The notes beneath the pieces are model-generated. The model searched no databases. It saw only the letters and a program-made list of their open reading frames with translations, and had not been told where the DNA came from. This document shows, in pieces, positions 47,601-55,419 of a stretch of 64,000 nucleotides of DNA. The first letter of the stretch is position 1, and each line of letters starts with the position of its first letter. Where the stretch lies: NCBI GenBank assembly GCA_910580015.1, contig CAJTVT010000005.1:1-64000 (forward strand). Reading direction: 5' to 3'. The position numbers and the translations under genes are program-made. The stretch comes from an uncultured Lachnospiraceae bacterium. GTDB lineage: Bacteria; Bacillota; Clostridia; Lachnospirales; Lachnospiraceae.

Positions 47601-48894
47601 TGATTCGCAACAACAAGTTTCCGAAGAGATATTTTCATCTGAGGCTGCGTGGATGTCTCCAGGGCAAGGAGTGTCACAAGGTCCACAGACGTCGGAATCT
47701 GACGAGAGATTGGAAGAAGATTATCATTTGGCTGAACAAAGACAGATAACAGAACAAATGCAGACTTTAGAGGAACAGAGAACTAGGACCATCTCAGACG
47801 AAATCTCAAGTTGGGAAGAAACTGCAAAAATTTTAGGTGAACCAATCCCAGAGGATTATTTGGCAGAGATGAAGAGGGAGAACCTTTTGACAGAGGAACA
47901 CGATTCTAGGGAGGTGGCTCCTGTTCTTACAGAAAATTTCCTGGAAGGGAACGATGCTTTGGAATCCCAAATTCCTTTTGAAGAGCTCATTGAGCAACAA
48001 GTTGTGCAGGAGACAGAGGAGCAGGAAGAGAAGGATGCAGGTCGCTATCTACAATCTGTATTTCAGGCCGCCAGAGAATCCAGAGAAGAGAAGATTGATG
48101 TGCCTAAGATCAAAATCGAGGAGCCGGAGGAACATATTCGCAAACTAAGCAAAGAACAAAAGGAAATATTTTCTTATTTTGTGCCGATCACAGGTATGGA
48201 GCAGCAGTTATGCCAGGCATTGGAGGGGGTATTAAGCCGTAAAGGGAGAGACGATACTTCTTCCAGTGGAAACATTCTTATTATGGGGGGAAGAGGTAGC
48301 GGCAAGACGGTATTGGCGACGGATTTTATCAAAGCGATTCAGCGTAGTGGTAGGCATCCCAATGGAAAAGTTGGTAAAATTACTGGGGCATCTTTGAATG
48401 AAAAGGATTTAGGCAAACTTGTAAGAAAGATTGCAGGAGGTTATCTGATTATAGAGAAAGCTGGGGATATTACCAAAGAGACAGCCATTCGACTATCCTG
48501 TCTTATGGATCAGAGTACAGGCGGACTTTTGGTGATTATGGAAGATACCAGAAAAGGGATTGAGAAAGCTCTAAGCAAAGACGCGAAATTTGCCCAGAAA
48601 TTCACAGAGAGGATTAAGATACCAGTATTTACAAGTGATGAGTTGGTAGAGTTTGCGAAAACCTATGCAGAAGAACAGGAATGTGAGATTGATGATATGG
48701 GGATATTGGCGCTTTATAACCGTATCAGTAATATCCAAAAACTAGATGAAGCCACAACATTGACAGAAGTAAAGGACATTGTTGACGATGCAATCAGCAG
48801 AGCAGAGCGGGGAGGGCTGAAAAAGCTTTTTGGTGGGAAAAAATTCAGTCCAGATGGTTATCTGTATCTGAGGGAAAAAGATTTTCAAGATTAA
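44683..48894 (+). CDS. TPR, tryptophan-repeat and P-loop ATPase fusion protein
   Basis: This 1403-residue cytosolic protein was not recognised as a named family. Residues 1-210 are TPR-like helices ('LTLVSLKMGNLDEAKEHYEEF'-type unit at 85-105). Residues 210-430 are acidic and helical. Residues 430-1010 are low-complexity, rich in Gln, Glu, Pro, Ser and Trp, and contain 14 uninterrupted units of 18 residues with the consensus W(S/P)QEQQxYxxESxxPEN. The C-terminal 260 residues form a P-loop ATPase domain with Walker A 'GGRGSGKT' (about 1202-1209) and a possible Walker B at 'GGYLIIEKAGD'. The start is TTG, after GAGGTGA. glgB follows 18 bases downstream, so a tie to glycogen metabolism or granule assembly is possible. 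Confidence 0.75.
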   Translation: MDKYEYKLKLEQLKNLADEKDYKTAADIADSINWRKVKSAATLCMVGEIYDRVKRYDDSHEILMMAYDRAAVGRNILYRLTLVSLKMGNLDEAKEHYEEFLEVAPYDNQKYILRYQIAKLGGADLQELIDILEEFKSRDYTEEWAFELAYLYHRAGMGDNCVEVCDELELWFGDGRYVEKALDLKMLYQPLSPEQEEKYRQFKQNRNREVEVRPTDTLDSGELVRETMKIPDITVGTSRYNTSNMQAEIAKNMKQIMDADSKESVDVSMDAIKKMVKEIPYLKMPVEEEELPEAEPYGHIETDEEIDGSLRTEFQEMLAEDWDGQVRLSVQGGKLKEPQVNGQMKIEDVLAEWERTKLAAQAAMATAQERKLVSAKARALQEAEELLAKLNEIIPKLEAGVSPQELMAERYLHHMPGEGVNRVARGYPPEWNRTGQEYENPYMQMGAQMPQENQAYARQPMSGGMRVPENMRYSGQERLVNEHQTPENIWPHNQQVTENAWPQGKQAEKVQAQDSVWPPQEEQILRGHDLNGNAYPSGGQAVPEESYLLENGWPENQPATGAVWSSGEQGVSQEQQLAGNRTGQEYGNPYVQMGAQSQATVWPPQEEQSLARQPIQGGAQNQGNPWNYSQEQNLGQRQVSERVWPPQEEQILGKRPALGEEWQSEAQGFSMEHQVPGNAWSQEQQIYSQESMMPENAWSQEQQAYARESGVPENTWPQEQQVYARESGVPENTWSQEQQTYSAEPMIQENTWPQEREMNVPEQQMVENRWPKEQQTYSAESEMPENAWSQKQQAYTPESGMPQNTWSQERQVYAPESEMARNNWSQGRQAYAPESGASENTWYQEQQAYSGESGVPENRWPQEQQAYSTEPMIQENAWPQKREIYAPESEMAENVWPQEQQAYAPESVVSQNTWPQEQISYPADSQSPESTWLQAGIQSETMKGGNASSQNQEVHSTEQLIPESSWSQSQELYDSQQQVSEEIFSSEAAWMSPGQGVSQGPQTSESDERLEEDYHLAEQRQITEQMQTLEEQRTRTISDEISSWEETAKILGEPIPEDYLAEMKRENLLTEEHDSREVAPVLTENFLEGNDALESQIPFEELIEQQVVQETEEQEEKDAGRYLQSVFQAARESREEKIDVPKIKIEEPEEHIRKLSKEQKEIFSYFVPITGMEQQLCQALEGVLSRKGRDDTSSSGNILIMGGRGSGKTVLATDFIKAIQRSGRHPNGKVGKITGASLNEKDLGKLVRKIAGGYLIIEKAGDITKETAIRLSCLMDQSTGGLLVIMEDTRKGIEKALSKDAKFAQKFTERIKIPVFTSDELVEFAKTYAEEQECEIDDMGILALYNRISNIQKLDEATTLTEVKDIVDDAISRAERGGLKKLFGGKKFSPDGYLYLREKDFQD
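46720..47475 (+). repeat. 14 tandem 54-bp repeats coding an 18-residue Trp unit
   Basis: Every unit begins with a TGG codon at exact 54-bp steps from 46720; the next TGG is at 47476, after 756 bp. Units are diverged in sequence but identical in length. Looser relatives (VWPPQEEQIL and similar) precede the array. Confidence 0.9.
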
Positions 48895-48912
48895 GAAACA
48901 GGAGTGAAAGGT

Positions 48913-50805
48913 ATGGAACATTTTTCAAAATTAGATATGTACTACCTGGGTCAGGGAACCCATTATGACATTTATAAAAAATTGGGTGCACATCCTATGA
49001 AGGATGATGGAAAAGAGGGTGTATATTTTGCAGTATGGGCTCCAAACGCTCAGATGGTATCTGTAATTGGAGAATTTAATAATTGGAAGGAACATGCAAA
49101 CGAGATGACCAGGCTTGAGCCAATGGGGGTTTATGAGTTGTTTGTGCCAGAGGCATCTGTGGGTGATTTATATAAATTTTATATAGAAACACCAGATGGA
49201 AGACAGCTCTATAAAGCAGATCCATATGCAAATTATGCAGAGCTTCGTCCAGGAACAGCTTCGAGAATTACAGATATCAACAACTTTAAATGGACAGATA
49301 CGAAATGGATGGAGAAACGTCAGGCATGCAAAGATGTTCATACCCAGCCAATGGCAATTTACGAGGTACATCCAGGTTCCTGGATGCGTCATCCAGGTAG
49401 GGAAGACGAAGGATTTTATACCTATCGGGAGTTGGCAGAGAGACTTACAGATTATGTAAAAGAGATGGGTTATACGCATGTGGAACTGATGGGAATCTCA
49501 GAATATCCATTTGATGGTTCCTGGGGCTACCAGGTTACCGGATATTATGCGCCCACTTCAAGATATGGGACCCCGGAAGATTTTGCTTATCTTGTGGATT
49601 ACTTGCATAAAAATAATATCGGTGTAATTTTGGATTGGGTTCCAGCACATTTCCCCAGAGATGCACATGGCCTTGCTGAGTTTGATGGAAGTTGTCTGTA
49701 TGAATATGCAGATCCCAGGAAAGGAGAGCATCCCGACTGGGGTACGAAGATTTTTGATTATGGCCGAACGGAGGTTAAGAATTTCCTGATTGGCAGTGCT
49801 TTGATGTGGATTGAACATTATCATATTGATGGTCTGCGGGTAGACGCTGTAGCTTCTATGCTGTATCTGGATTATGGAAAACAGGATGGTCAGTGGGTTG
49901 CCAATGAATTTGGAGGCAATAAGAATCTGGAGGCAATCGAGTTCTTTAAACATATCAATACATTGATATTAGGTAGAAATCCTGGAACTGTCATGATCGC
50001 AGAGGAATCCACTGCCTGGCCAAGAGTTACCGGAAGAGTGGAAGATGAGGGCCTGAACTTCAGCTATAAGTGGAATATGGGATGGATGCATGACTTTTTG
50101 GATTATATGAAATTGGATCCTTATTTCCGAAAAGATAATCATAACCGTATGACATTTGCGATGAGTTATAACAGCAGTGAGGAGTATATTTTAGTGTTGT
50201 CACACGATGAGGTGGTGCATTTAAAATGCTCAATGGTCAATAAAATGCCAGGACTGGGTGAGGAGAAATTTGCAAATTTGAAAGCTGGTTATGGCTTTAT
50301 GATGGGACATCCAGGGAAGAAATTGTTGTTTATGGGACAGGAATTTGGTCAGTTACGTGAGTGGAGTGAGGAACGTGAATTGGATTGGTTCCTTTTGCAG
50401 GAGCCAGAGCATCTCCAATTACAGACATATGTGAAAGATCTCCTGCATATATACAACAAATATCCTGCAATGTATGAAGCGGACAGTTCTATTGATAACT
50501 TTGAATGGATCAATGCGGATGATAATTATCGAAGTGTCTTCAGTTTCCTGCGCAAGAGCAAAGATGGTAAAAATAATCTGCTGTTTGTCTGCAATTTCAC
50601 CCCGATGGAGTGGGAAGATTACCGGGTAGGAGTTCCAGCGAAGAAACAATATAAACTTATCTTTAACAGTGATGATAAGAAGTATGGTGGAACGGGCGAG
50701 AAACGTCCTCAGGTATATAAGGCAGTAAAAGAAGAGTGCGATAACCGTCCATATTCCTTTGATTATCCGTTACCAGCTTATGGAGTGGCAATTTTCCAGT
50801 ATTAA
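48913..50805 (+). CDS. glgB: 1,4-alpha-glucan branching enzyme
   Basis: GlgB introduces alpha-1,6 branches into glycogen. The 630-residue protein has an N-terminal CBM48 ('FAVWAPNAQMVSVIGEFNNW') and a GH13 barrel with the nucleophile D311 in 'DGLRVDAVASMLYLDY', the general acid E364 in 'IAEESTAWP', and the transition-state Asp in 'LSHDEVVH'. The C-terminal beta domain ends 'PLPAYGVAIFQY'. The start at ATG 48913 is placed 9 bases after AGGAG; the GTG at 48904 is too close. It is co-directional and 18 bases downstream of the TPR/P-loop gene. A strong terminator follows at 50885. Confidence 0.96.
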   Translation: MEHFSKLDMYYLGQGTHYDIYKKLGAHPMKDDGKEGVYFAVWAPNAQMVSVIGEFNNWKEHANEMTRLEPMGVYELFVPEASVGDLYKFYIETPDGRQLYKADPYANYAELRPGTASRITDINNFKWTDTKWMEKRQACKDVHTQPMAIYEVHPGSWMRHPGREDEGFYTYRELAERLTDYVKEMGYTHVELMGISEYPFDGSWGYQVTGYYAPTSRYGTPEDFAYLVDYLHKNNIGVILDWVPAHFPRDAHGLAEFDGSCLYEYADPRKGEHPDWGTKIFDYGRTEVKNFLIGSALMWIEHYHIDGLRVDAVASMLYLDYGKQDGQWVANEFGGNKNLEAIEFFKHINTLILGRNPGTVMIAEESTAWPRVTGRVEDEGLNFSYKWNMGWMHDFLDYMKLDPYFRKDNHNRMTFAMSYNSSEEYILVLSHDEVVHLKCSMVNKMPGLGEEKFANLKAGYGFMMGHPGKKLLFMGQEFGQLREWSEERELDWFLLQEPEHLQLQTYVKDLLHIYNKYPAMYEADSSIDNFEWINADDNYRSVFSFLRKSKDGKNNLLFVCNFTPMEWEDYRVGVPAKKQYKLIFNSDDKKYGGTGEKRPQVYKAVKEECDNRPYSFDYPLPAYGVAIFQY

Positions 50806-50884
50806 GAAGTGATTAATTCAGACATAGAGAGAGGCTGTTGCATAAGGCAGTGTTCATAAAGAAGTATATTAAATTTTTGGCAGA

Positions 50885-50916
50885 ATCGGCGTGGTAAAAT
50901 TCACGCCGATTTCTTT
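50885..50916 (+). terminator. Terminator of glgB
   Basis: A 9-bp stem ATCGGCGTG/CACGCCGAT with an 8-base loop is followed by TTCTTT. Confidence 0.8.
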
Positions 50917-50949
50917 GCAAGTTGACGAATTAAATTTACGTGGAGGGAT

Positions 50950-51115
50950 CTAGTGTAGTGACCACCTGACAATCAGACCAATTACTTGCCTGAATTTCCA
51001 TCTACTGCGTTAGATTTTCTAGTCGTAGCCACCGCTACGCCGTCAAAAATCTGCCTTGCAGAATGAAAATTCATTCTGCGTAATTAGTCTAAATGTTAGG
51101 CGGTCAATACACTAG
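50950..51115. repeat. MITE-like palindromic element, family A copy 2
   Basis: CTAGTGTAGTGACCACCTGACA at the left end is an inverted repeat of the right end, with 3 mismatches in 22 bases. The core shares AATTTCCATCT, CGCTACGCCG, TGCCTTGCAGAATGAAAATT and CTGCGTAA-type words with the copy at 4577-4751. Total length is 166 bp; there is no coding capacity. Confidence 0.65.
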
Positions 51116-51244
51116 AGTAAGTGGATTCCACATAAATTAAAATTGTTGCTTTATATAAAAGCATTTTAGTTACATAAAGATGACAGTTGACGTTATGGGA
51201 AATCTGATTTAGAATATAGTCACAGAACAGGCAATAAAAAAGAA

Positions 51245-51274
51245 TTGTATCATCTGTTTTTCTACATATACTAT
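51245..51274 (+). promoter_or_regulatory. Promoter of the GNAT toxin-antitoxin pair
   Basis: TTGTAT (51245-51250), 18 bp, TACTAT (51269-51274). Confidence 0.5.
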
Positions 51275-51314
51275 TATGTATGATTATGGTTCATTTGGAC
51301 AAGGAGGTGCTATT

Positions 51315-51500
51315 ATGGCTACATCTAGTATTTTTGCAAAAGTTCGTATTGATAATGCAAAACAGGCAGAGGCCTTTATAGATGCGCTGGTGGAATCAGA
51401 AAATAAGCCTAAGAGAAAGCCGGCGGCAACAGTGAAACCACCATTGACAGATTACGATGCGATTAGGCGGCTGATGGCGAAGGGAGATACAGCCAAATGA
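51315..51500 (+). CDS. Putative antitoxin of GNAT-type pair
   Basis: This 61-residue basic protein starts at ATG 51315 after AAGGAGGTG. It begins 'MATSSIFAKVRIDNAKQAEA' and has a Lys/Pro-rich middle and a short C-terminal helix ('DYDAIRRLMAKG'). Its stop overlaps the next start (ATGA), so the two genes are coupled. The N-terminal half could form the beta strand and helices of a ribbon-helix-helix DNA-binding domain, as in antitoxins of acetyltransferase toxins; this is inference from size and position. Confidence 0.65.
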   Translation: MATSSIFAKVRIDNAKQAEAFIDALVESENKPKRKPAATVKPPLTDYDAIRRLMAKGDTAK

Positions 51501-52081
51501 GACAGTTTGAAACAGTGAATATTTTGGATATGATTGGGGCAATCGGAGAGGCAAAACTGAAACAGTGTCTTTCCGATTTTTCCTGTCCGATAAATCCAGA
51601 AATTGAGCAGTTTGTGAGAAATAATGCAATTGAATTTGCAAAGAAAAAATTATCTGTTACATATTTTGTAGTAAATGAATTTGGTAAGATTGTGGCAGTT
51701 TTTACGCTTGCACACAAAGCGGTAGAGATTGGAAATGCTAGTTTATCCAATTCTAAGCGTAAAAAAATAAGTAGGTATGCGATTTTGGACGCAGAAGTGG
51801 GTAGTTATACCATATCTGCTATTTTAATTGCACAGTTTGGAAAAAATTATGCTGTGGATGGTGGAAAAGGTATCAGTGGAAATGAACTGATGGATTTTAC
51901 ATTTGAAATTCTGGAGATGGTTCAGCATGATATTGGCGGAGGAATTGTGTTTCTTGAATGTGAGGATAAGGTGAAACTGCTAGACTTTTATCGGAGTGAA
52001 AAAAATGGATTTTTGCCGTTTAACGAAAGATATTCGGCCAATGATAAAATAAAATATATTCAGTTGTTCCACTTCTTTTAG
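51497..52081 (+). CDS. GNAT-family acetyltransferase toxin
   Basis: This 194-residue protein has a GNAT fold: an acetyl-CoA site around 'LIAQFGKNYAVDGGKGISGNEL' style residues (about 113-135), a following helix, then 'GGGIVFLECEDKVKLLDFY' and 'KNGFLPF', the usual C-terminal strand-helix of tRNA-acetylating toxins such as TacT and KacT. It overlaps the small antitoxin by 4 bases. In characterised systems such toxins acetylate aminoacyl-tRNA and stop translation. The N-terminal 'IEQFVRNNAIEFAKKKLSVTYF' is typical of the Clostridial group. A bidirectional terminator separates it from cbiK. Confidence 0.75.
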   Translation: MRQFETVNILDMIGAIGEAKLKQCLSDFSCPINPEIEQFVRNNAIEFAKKKLSVTYFVVNEFGKIVAVFTLAHKAVEIGNASLSNSKRKKISRYAILDAEVGSYTISAILIAQFGKNYAVDGGKGISGNELMDFTFEILEMVQHDIGGGIVFLECEDKVKLLDFYRSEKNGFLPFNERYSANDKIKYIQLFHFF

Positions 52082-52087
52082 TGATAA

Positions 52088-52129
52088 AAAGCCAGAAAGT
52101 GACATTTGATAAATTCTCTGGCTTTCTAT
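52088..52129. terminator. Bidirectional terminator between the toxin gene and cbiK
   Basis: AAAGCCAGA pairs with TCTGGCTTT. Reading right, the stem is followed by CTATTT; reading left, the stem is followed by five T. Confidence 0.75.
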
Positions 52130-52237
52130 TTACGTAAAGGTTTTTGTAACAATGATTTTTATATAAAAATAGGATCATTTTGGAATGCTAAATCGACAGT
52201 TAGCATAGGTTACAATGTTTTTTATTGGCTACGATCA

Positions 52238-53023
52238 TTAATGCAGCAGCCCTTTTTGCAGATGTTCCAGATAAATATTTCGTATTCCCTCATATTCTCC
52301 CAACCCTTTTATATGACATATAACCGGATAACCAGCAGCTTCGAATTGAGATTTCCAGGAATCTTTTTGGTTTCCTGCCATATCCTTGTTGGCGTGATCG
52401 CCCGCTGTCAACATGAATGGAAGTAAGTGGATTCGTTTTACTGAGGTTTTTTGAATCTGGCGAAGCAGTGTCTGAAAACTTGGATAGGCTTCCACTGTTC
52501 CCAGAAATATATTCGGGTGTTCTAGATCTTTTAACATATAATCTAACGCGGCATAGACAGAGTTCGCATGATGGGTGGTTCCATGCCCCATAAGTACCAA
52601 CGCTTCCTCATGGGATAGAGTTTTGTACTCGGCCATCAGGCAATTTAGTACCTTTCTGTGGTCTTCTGTGGTAGTTAACAAAGGATCGCAAAAAGTAACT
52701 TCTATAGAGTCCATCGCCCGTTCTAAGATGGTATGTATCATGATATCATTTTCTAGTCCATTGATGAGATGTGTCGGCTGTACGGTTAATTTTTGAACGC
52801 CATCTGCAACAATGGTCTCCATTGCCTCTTCCACAGAAGGAATAGAGAGATTGTCTCGTTTTCTCAAAATATTGAGGATCATTTTGCTTGTCCATGCCTC
52901 ATAGATAGCATAGTCAGGAAAATGTTCGGTTACATCTGTGAAGATTCGATCAATGGTTTTTGCCTTGCTTTCCAGATAACTAGTGCCAAAACTGACCAAT
53001 AAAATAGCTTTTTTTTGACTCAT
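52238..53023 (-). CDS. cbiK: Sirohydrochlorin cobaltochelatase
   Basis: CbiK inserts cobalt into sirohydrochlorin in the anaerobic route to cobalamin. The 261-residue class II chelatase shows 'LLVSFGTSYLESK' at its start and the two active-site histidines H147 in 'LMGHGTTHHANS' and H210 in 'MLTAGDHANKDM'. The start at 53023 has AAAGGATT upstream; an in-frame ATG further up (53059) lacks a ribosome site. It stands alone, without other cob/cbi genes in the window, so the rest of the pathway is elsewhere. It may also supply cobalt-sirohydrochlorin for other uses. Confidence 0.92.
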   Translation of the reverse strand: MSQKKAILLVSFGTSYLESKAKTIDRIFTDVTEHFPDYAIYEAWTSKMILNILRKRDNLSIPSVEEAMETIVADGVQKLTVQPTHLINGLENDIMIHTILERAMDSIEVTFCDPLLTTTEDHRKVLNCLMAEYKTLSHEEALVLMGHGTTHHANSVYAALDYMLKDLEHPNIFLGTVEAYPSFQTLLRQIQKTSVKRIHLLPFMLTAGDHANKDMAGNQKDSWKSQFEAAGYPVICHIKGLGEYEGIRNIYLEHLQKGLLH

Positions 53024-53179
53024 GGGGAAATCCTTTCTTTCAATTGTATCGTAAAACATTGGAAAATTTTAAAAAATGCGAGATATGGTTGATTATATGT
53101 CATGTTAGGCATGTTTGCAAGATTGGACGGATTATTTGTCATAATTATTTTGGAGTTAGGCTGTCAAAGGAATACATAC

Positions 53180-53209
53180 TTGGCAAAATTAGACAGAATA
53201 TGCTATACT
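53180..53209 (+). promoter_or_regulatory. Promoter of the patatin gene
   Basis: TTGGCA (53180-53185), 18 bp, TATACT (53204-53209). Confidence 0.65.
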
Positions 53210-53249
53210 GAAAAACAATATAATCATGACATAAAAAGGGGGAATCCGT

Positions 53250-54563
53250 ATGCGCAGAGCAATTGCACTTTGCGGCGGTGGCACCAAAGGAGCCTATGAA
53301 TTGGGTGTTTGGAGGGCTATCCAGGAACTTGATATCAATTATCAAATTGTGACAGGAACCTCCATAGGAGCCATCAATGGCGCGTTGATGGCATCTAGGG
53401 ATTATGAACTGGCTAAGGAGCTATGGAACAACATCCGAATGGAGGATGTGATGCTGGATGGGGTAAATCTTGTGAATACGGTGGAGGGGATGTATAATCA
53501 GCGGAATGCTCTTGGTCCATTTTTAAAAAAATTTGTTAAAAATAAGGGTGCAGACATTTCTCCCTTTTTGGAATTTATCGATCGGATGGTAGATGAGGAG
53601 AAGGTGAGAAATTCTGACATAGATTATGGACTGGTAACCGTGCAAGTGTCTTCCATGAAAGCTCTGGAATTGACTAAGGAGGAGATTCCTAAGGGAAAGT
53701 TAAAAGATTTTATCATGGCCTCTGCCTCCATTTTCCCAATTTTTCCAATGCATAAAATAGACAGAGAATTTTACCTGGATGGTTGCTATTATGATAATCT
53801 TCCGATCGACCTAGCGCTAAAAATGGGTGCAGATGAGGTGATCGCTGTTGATTTACATACGACGCCCAGTCATGCCAATTATGTGAATAAGCCATATGTA
53901 ACATATATTACACCAAGCCGTTCTCTCGGAACCATGTTGAATTTTGAGCGACAGGTGTTGGATGGCAATATCAGGTTGGGATACTATGATGCTATGAAGG
54001 CATTTGGCTGGATGGAGGGGCGACGATATCAGTTTTATGTGGATGAAATAAGCCATTACCAGAAGGAAATTCTAGATTTTACCTCAAAGGTGGCCAGGAC
54101 AGAATCCTATTTGACAGAGGGAACCTTCAACCATTTTGTGAAACCAGGAGACAGTAAACGACTGTGCGGCACGATTGAAGAATATGTTGGGAGGAAAACT
54201 GGCAGTTATACCAGGGAAGAATATTTCATTGCAGCGGCAGAGATCAGTGGGGAGATTTTTCAGATAGATACGGAAAAATCATGGCATTTTACGGATTTTG
54301 TCAGGGAATTATTGGGAAGACTGAAGATGAGAGAAGCTTACCCAGACATTTCTGTTTTTGAGAAACGTGGAGGAATGGAGTTGGCGCATCGTCTTACAGA
54401 GTTGAAAATGAGGGCAGATAGTAATCATATTACAGGGTGCATTTATTATGGATATCGAGAGGGTAGGATTGATCTGACGGCACAGTTAGGGCTGCTTACT
54501 TTTCTTCCCTATGAGCTTGCGGCAGCCTTGTTTCTTTTGACAGTTGGGAAAGAGAGGCTTTGA
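53250..54563 (+). CDS. Patatin-like phospholipase
   Basis: This 437-residue lipid acyl hydrolase has the oxyanion motif 'CGGGTKGAYELG', the nucleophile S38 in 'GTSIGAING', and the catalytic Asp in 'YLDGCYYDNLP' (near residue 175). The C-terminal 180 residues lack a familiar domain. The protein has no signal peptide, so it would act on the cytosolic face of the membrane or be unconventionally exported. AAAGGGGG precedes ATG 53250. The next gene starts 57 bases downstream on the same strand. The substrate could be phospholipid or lysophospholipid. Confidence 0.9.
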   Translation: MRRAIALCGGGTKGAYELGVWRAIQELDINYQIVTGTSIGAINGALMASRDYELAKELWNNIRMEDVMLDGVNLVNTVEGMYNQRNALGPFLKKFVKNKGADISPFLEFIDRMVDEEKVRNSDIDYGLVTVQVSSMKALELTKEEIPKGKLKDFIMASASIFPIFPMHKIDREFYLDGCYYDNLPIDLALKMGADEVIAVDLHTTPSHANYVNKPYVTYITPSRSLGTMLNFERQVLDGNIRLGYYDAMKAFGWMEGRRYQFYVDEISHYQKEILDFTSKVARTESYLTEGTFNHFVKPGDSKRLCGTIEEYVGRKTGSYTREEYFIAAAEISGEIFQIDTEKSWHFTDFVRELLGRLKMREAYPDISVFEKRGGMELAHRLTELKMRADSNHITGCIYYGYREGRIDLTAQLGLLTFLPYELAAALFLLTVGKERL

Positions 54564-54619
54564 GAGAGTAGCACAACAAGAAATCAGGCATATAGTATAG
54601 AGATAGAAAAAATGGGAGA

Positions 54620-55378
54620 ATGACTGTGGACTATAAACAGGAAATTTTTTACAGAAATCCCCAGCAAAATATGTCTAAAGTACCCTTTTATATGGCGTAT
54701 CCCATGCAGACCGTTTATATGGAAGAAATGGAGTATGCCAGGGATTTGGAAAAATTAAAGGGGATGTACCCCAAAGAAGTCCGTTCTATCCAGGAGTTGG
54801 TGGAGGATGAATGTGATAAGATGGAATACGAAGGAAGCCTAATGTTTGACGAATATCCTGACAAAGTGATGCTGGATCGGATTATAAAGCGAATCTATCA
54901 TTCTGCCACAGAGGGCCAACCAGATCTTCAGAGGCTGGAAACAGAACAGTGTGATATCGGACAATATGAGAGGGAACAATATGAGGAAGGCGCCTATGAG
55001 GAGTTTCAGGAGATGGATATGGAAGCGGAAGAGCTGCCATTAGAGGGAACTTTGATTGAGCAACGTGGCCCAGGAGGGCCAGGTTGGGGACCAGGAAGGC
55101 CACCCGGACCACCACCAGGACCAGGTTGGGGACCAGGAAGGCCACCCGGACCACTACCAGGACCAGGTTGGGGACCAGGAAGACCACCTGGACCGCCACC
55201 AGGGCCGGGCTGGGGACCAGGAAGACCGCCTGGACCACCACCAGGGCCGGGCTGGGGACCAGGAAGGCCACCCGGACCACCACCAGGTAACGGTCTTCAG
55301 AATCTTATACAGGTGCTGCTTTTTAATGAAATGTATCAACGCCGGTGCAGGCATAAACGGTGCCGCCGCTGGTGGTAA
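54620..55378 (+). CDS. Pro/Gly-rich tandem-repeat protein
   Basis: This is a 252-residue protein with an N-terminal conserved-looking part ('VPFYMAYPMQTVYMEEMEYA', 'YPKEVRSIQELVEDECDKM', 'MFDEYPDKVMLDRIIKRIY') found as short proteins in many Lachnospiraceae, then an acidic linker. Five exact-length 14-residue repeats follow, with the unit GPGWGPGRPPGPPP, and the C-terminus is basic and Trp/Cys-rich (RRCRHKRCRRWW). The start is ATG 54620 or GTG 54626; GGGAG fits the GTG better. The repeats resemble collagen-like or coat-associated sequence. The function is unknown. Confidence 0.7.
   Translation: MTVDYKQEIFYRNPQQNMSKVPFYMAYPMQTVYMEEMEYARDLEKLKGMYPKEVRSIQELVEDECDKMEYEGSLMFDEYPDKVMLDRIIKRIYHSATEGQPDLQRLETEQCDIGQYEREQYEEGAYEEFQEMDMEAEELPLEGTLIEQRGPGGPGWGPGRPPGPPPGPGWGPGRPPGPLPGPGWGPGRPPGPPPGPGWGPGRPPGPPPGPGWGPGRPPGPPPGNGLQNLIQVLLFNEMYQRRCRHKRCRRWW
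55076..55285 (+). repeat. Five 42-bp tandem repeats in the Pro/Gly-rich gene
   Basis: Each unit of 14 codons is GPGWGPGRPPGPPP (one copy has Leu for the third last Pro). The copies are nearly identical at the DNA level, as expected of a slippage-prone array. Confidence 0.9.
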
Positions 55379-55419
55379 CAGGTTTTACAAGATTCGAAAG
55401 AAAATCAGAAAGGTTTACT

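Noticed and set aside
46061..47686. 541-codon ORF on the bottom strand
   Set aside because: It is the antisense shadow of the 54-bp repeat array, which has no stops in that frame; its repeats mirror the sense units.
52106..52426. 106-codon ORF opposite the end of cbiK
   Set aside because: It overlaps a clear cbiK gene and begins in a terminator region without a ribosome site.
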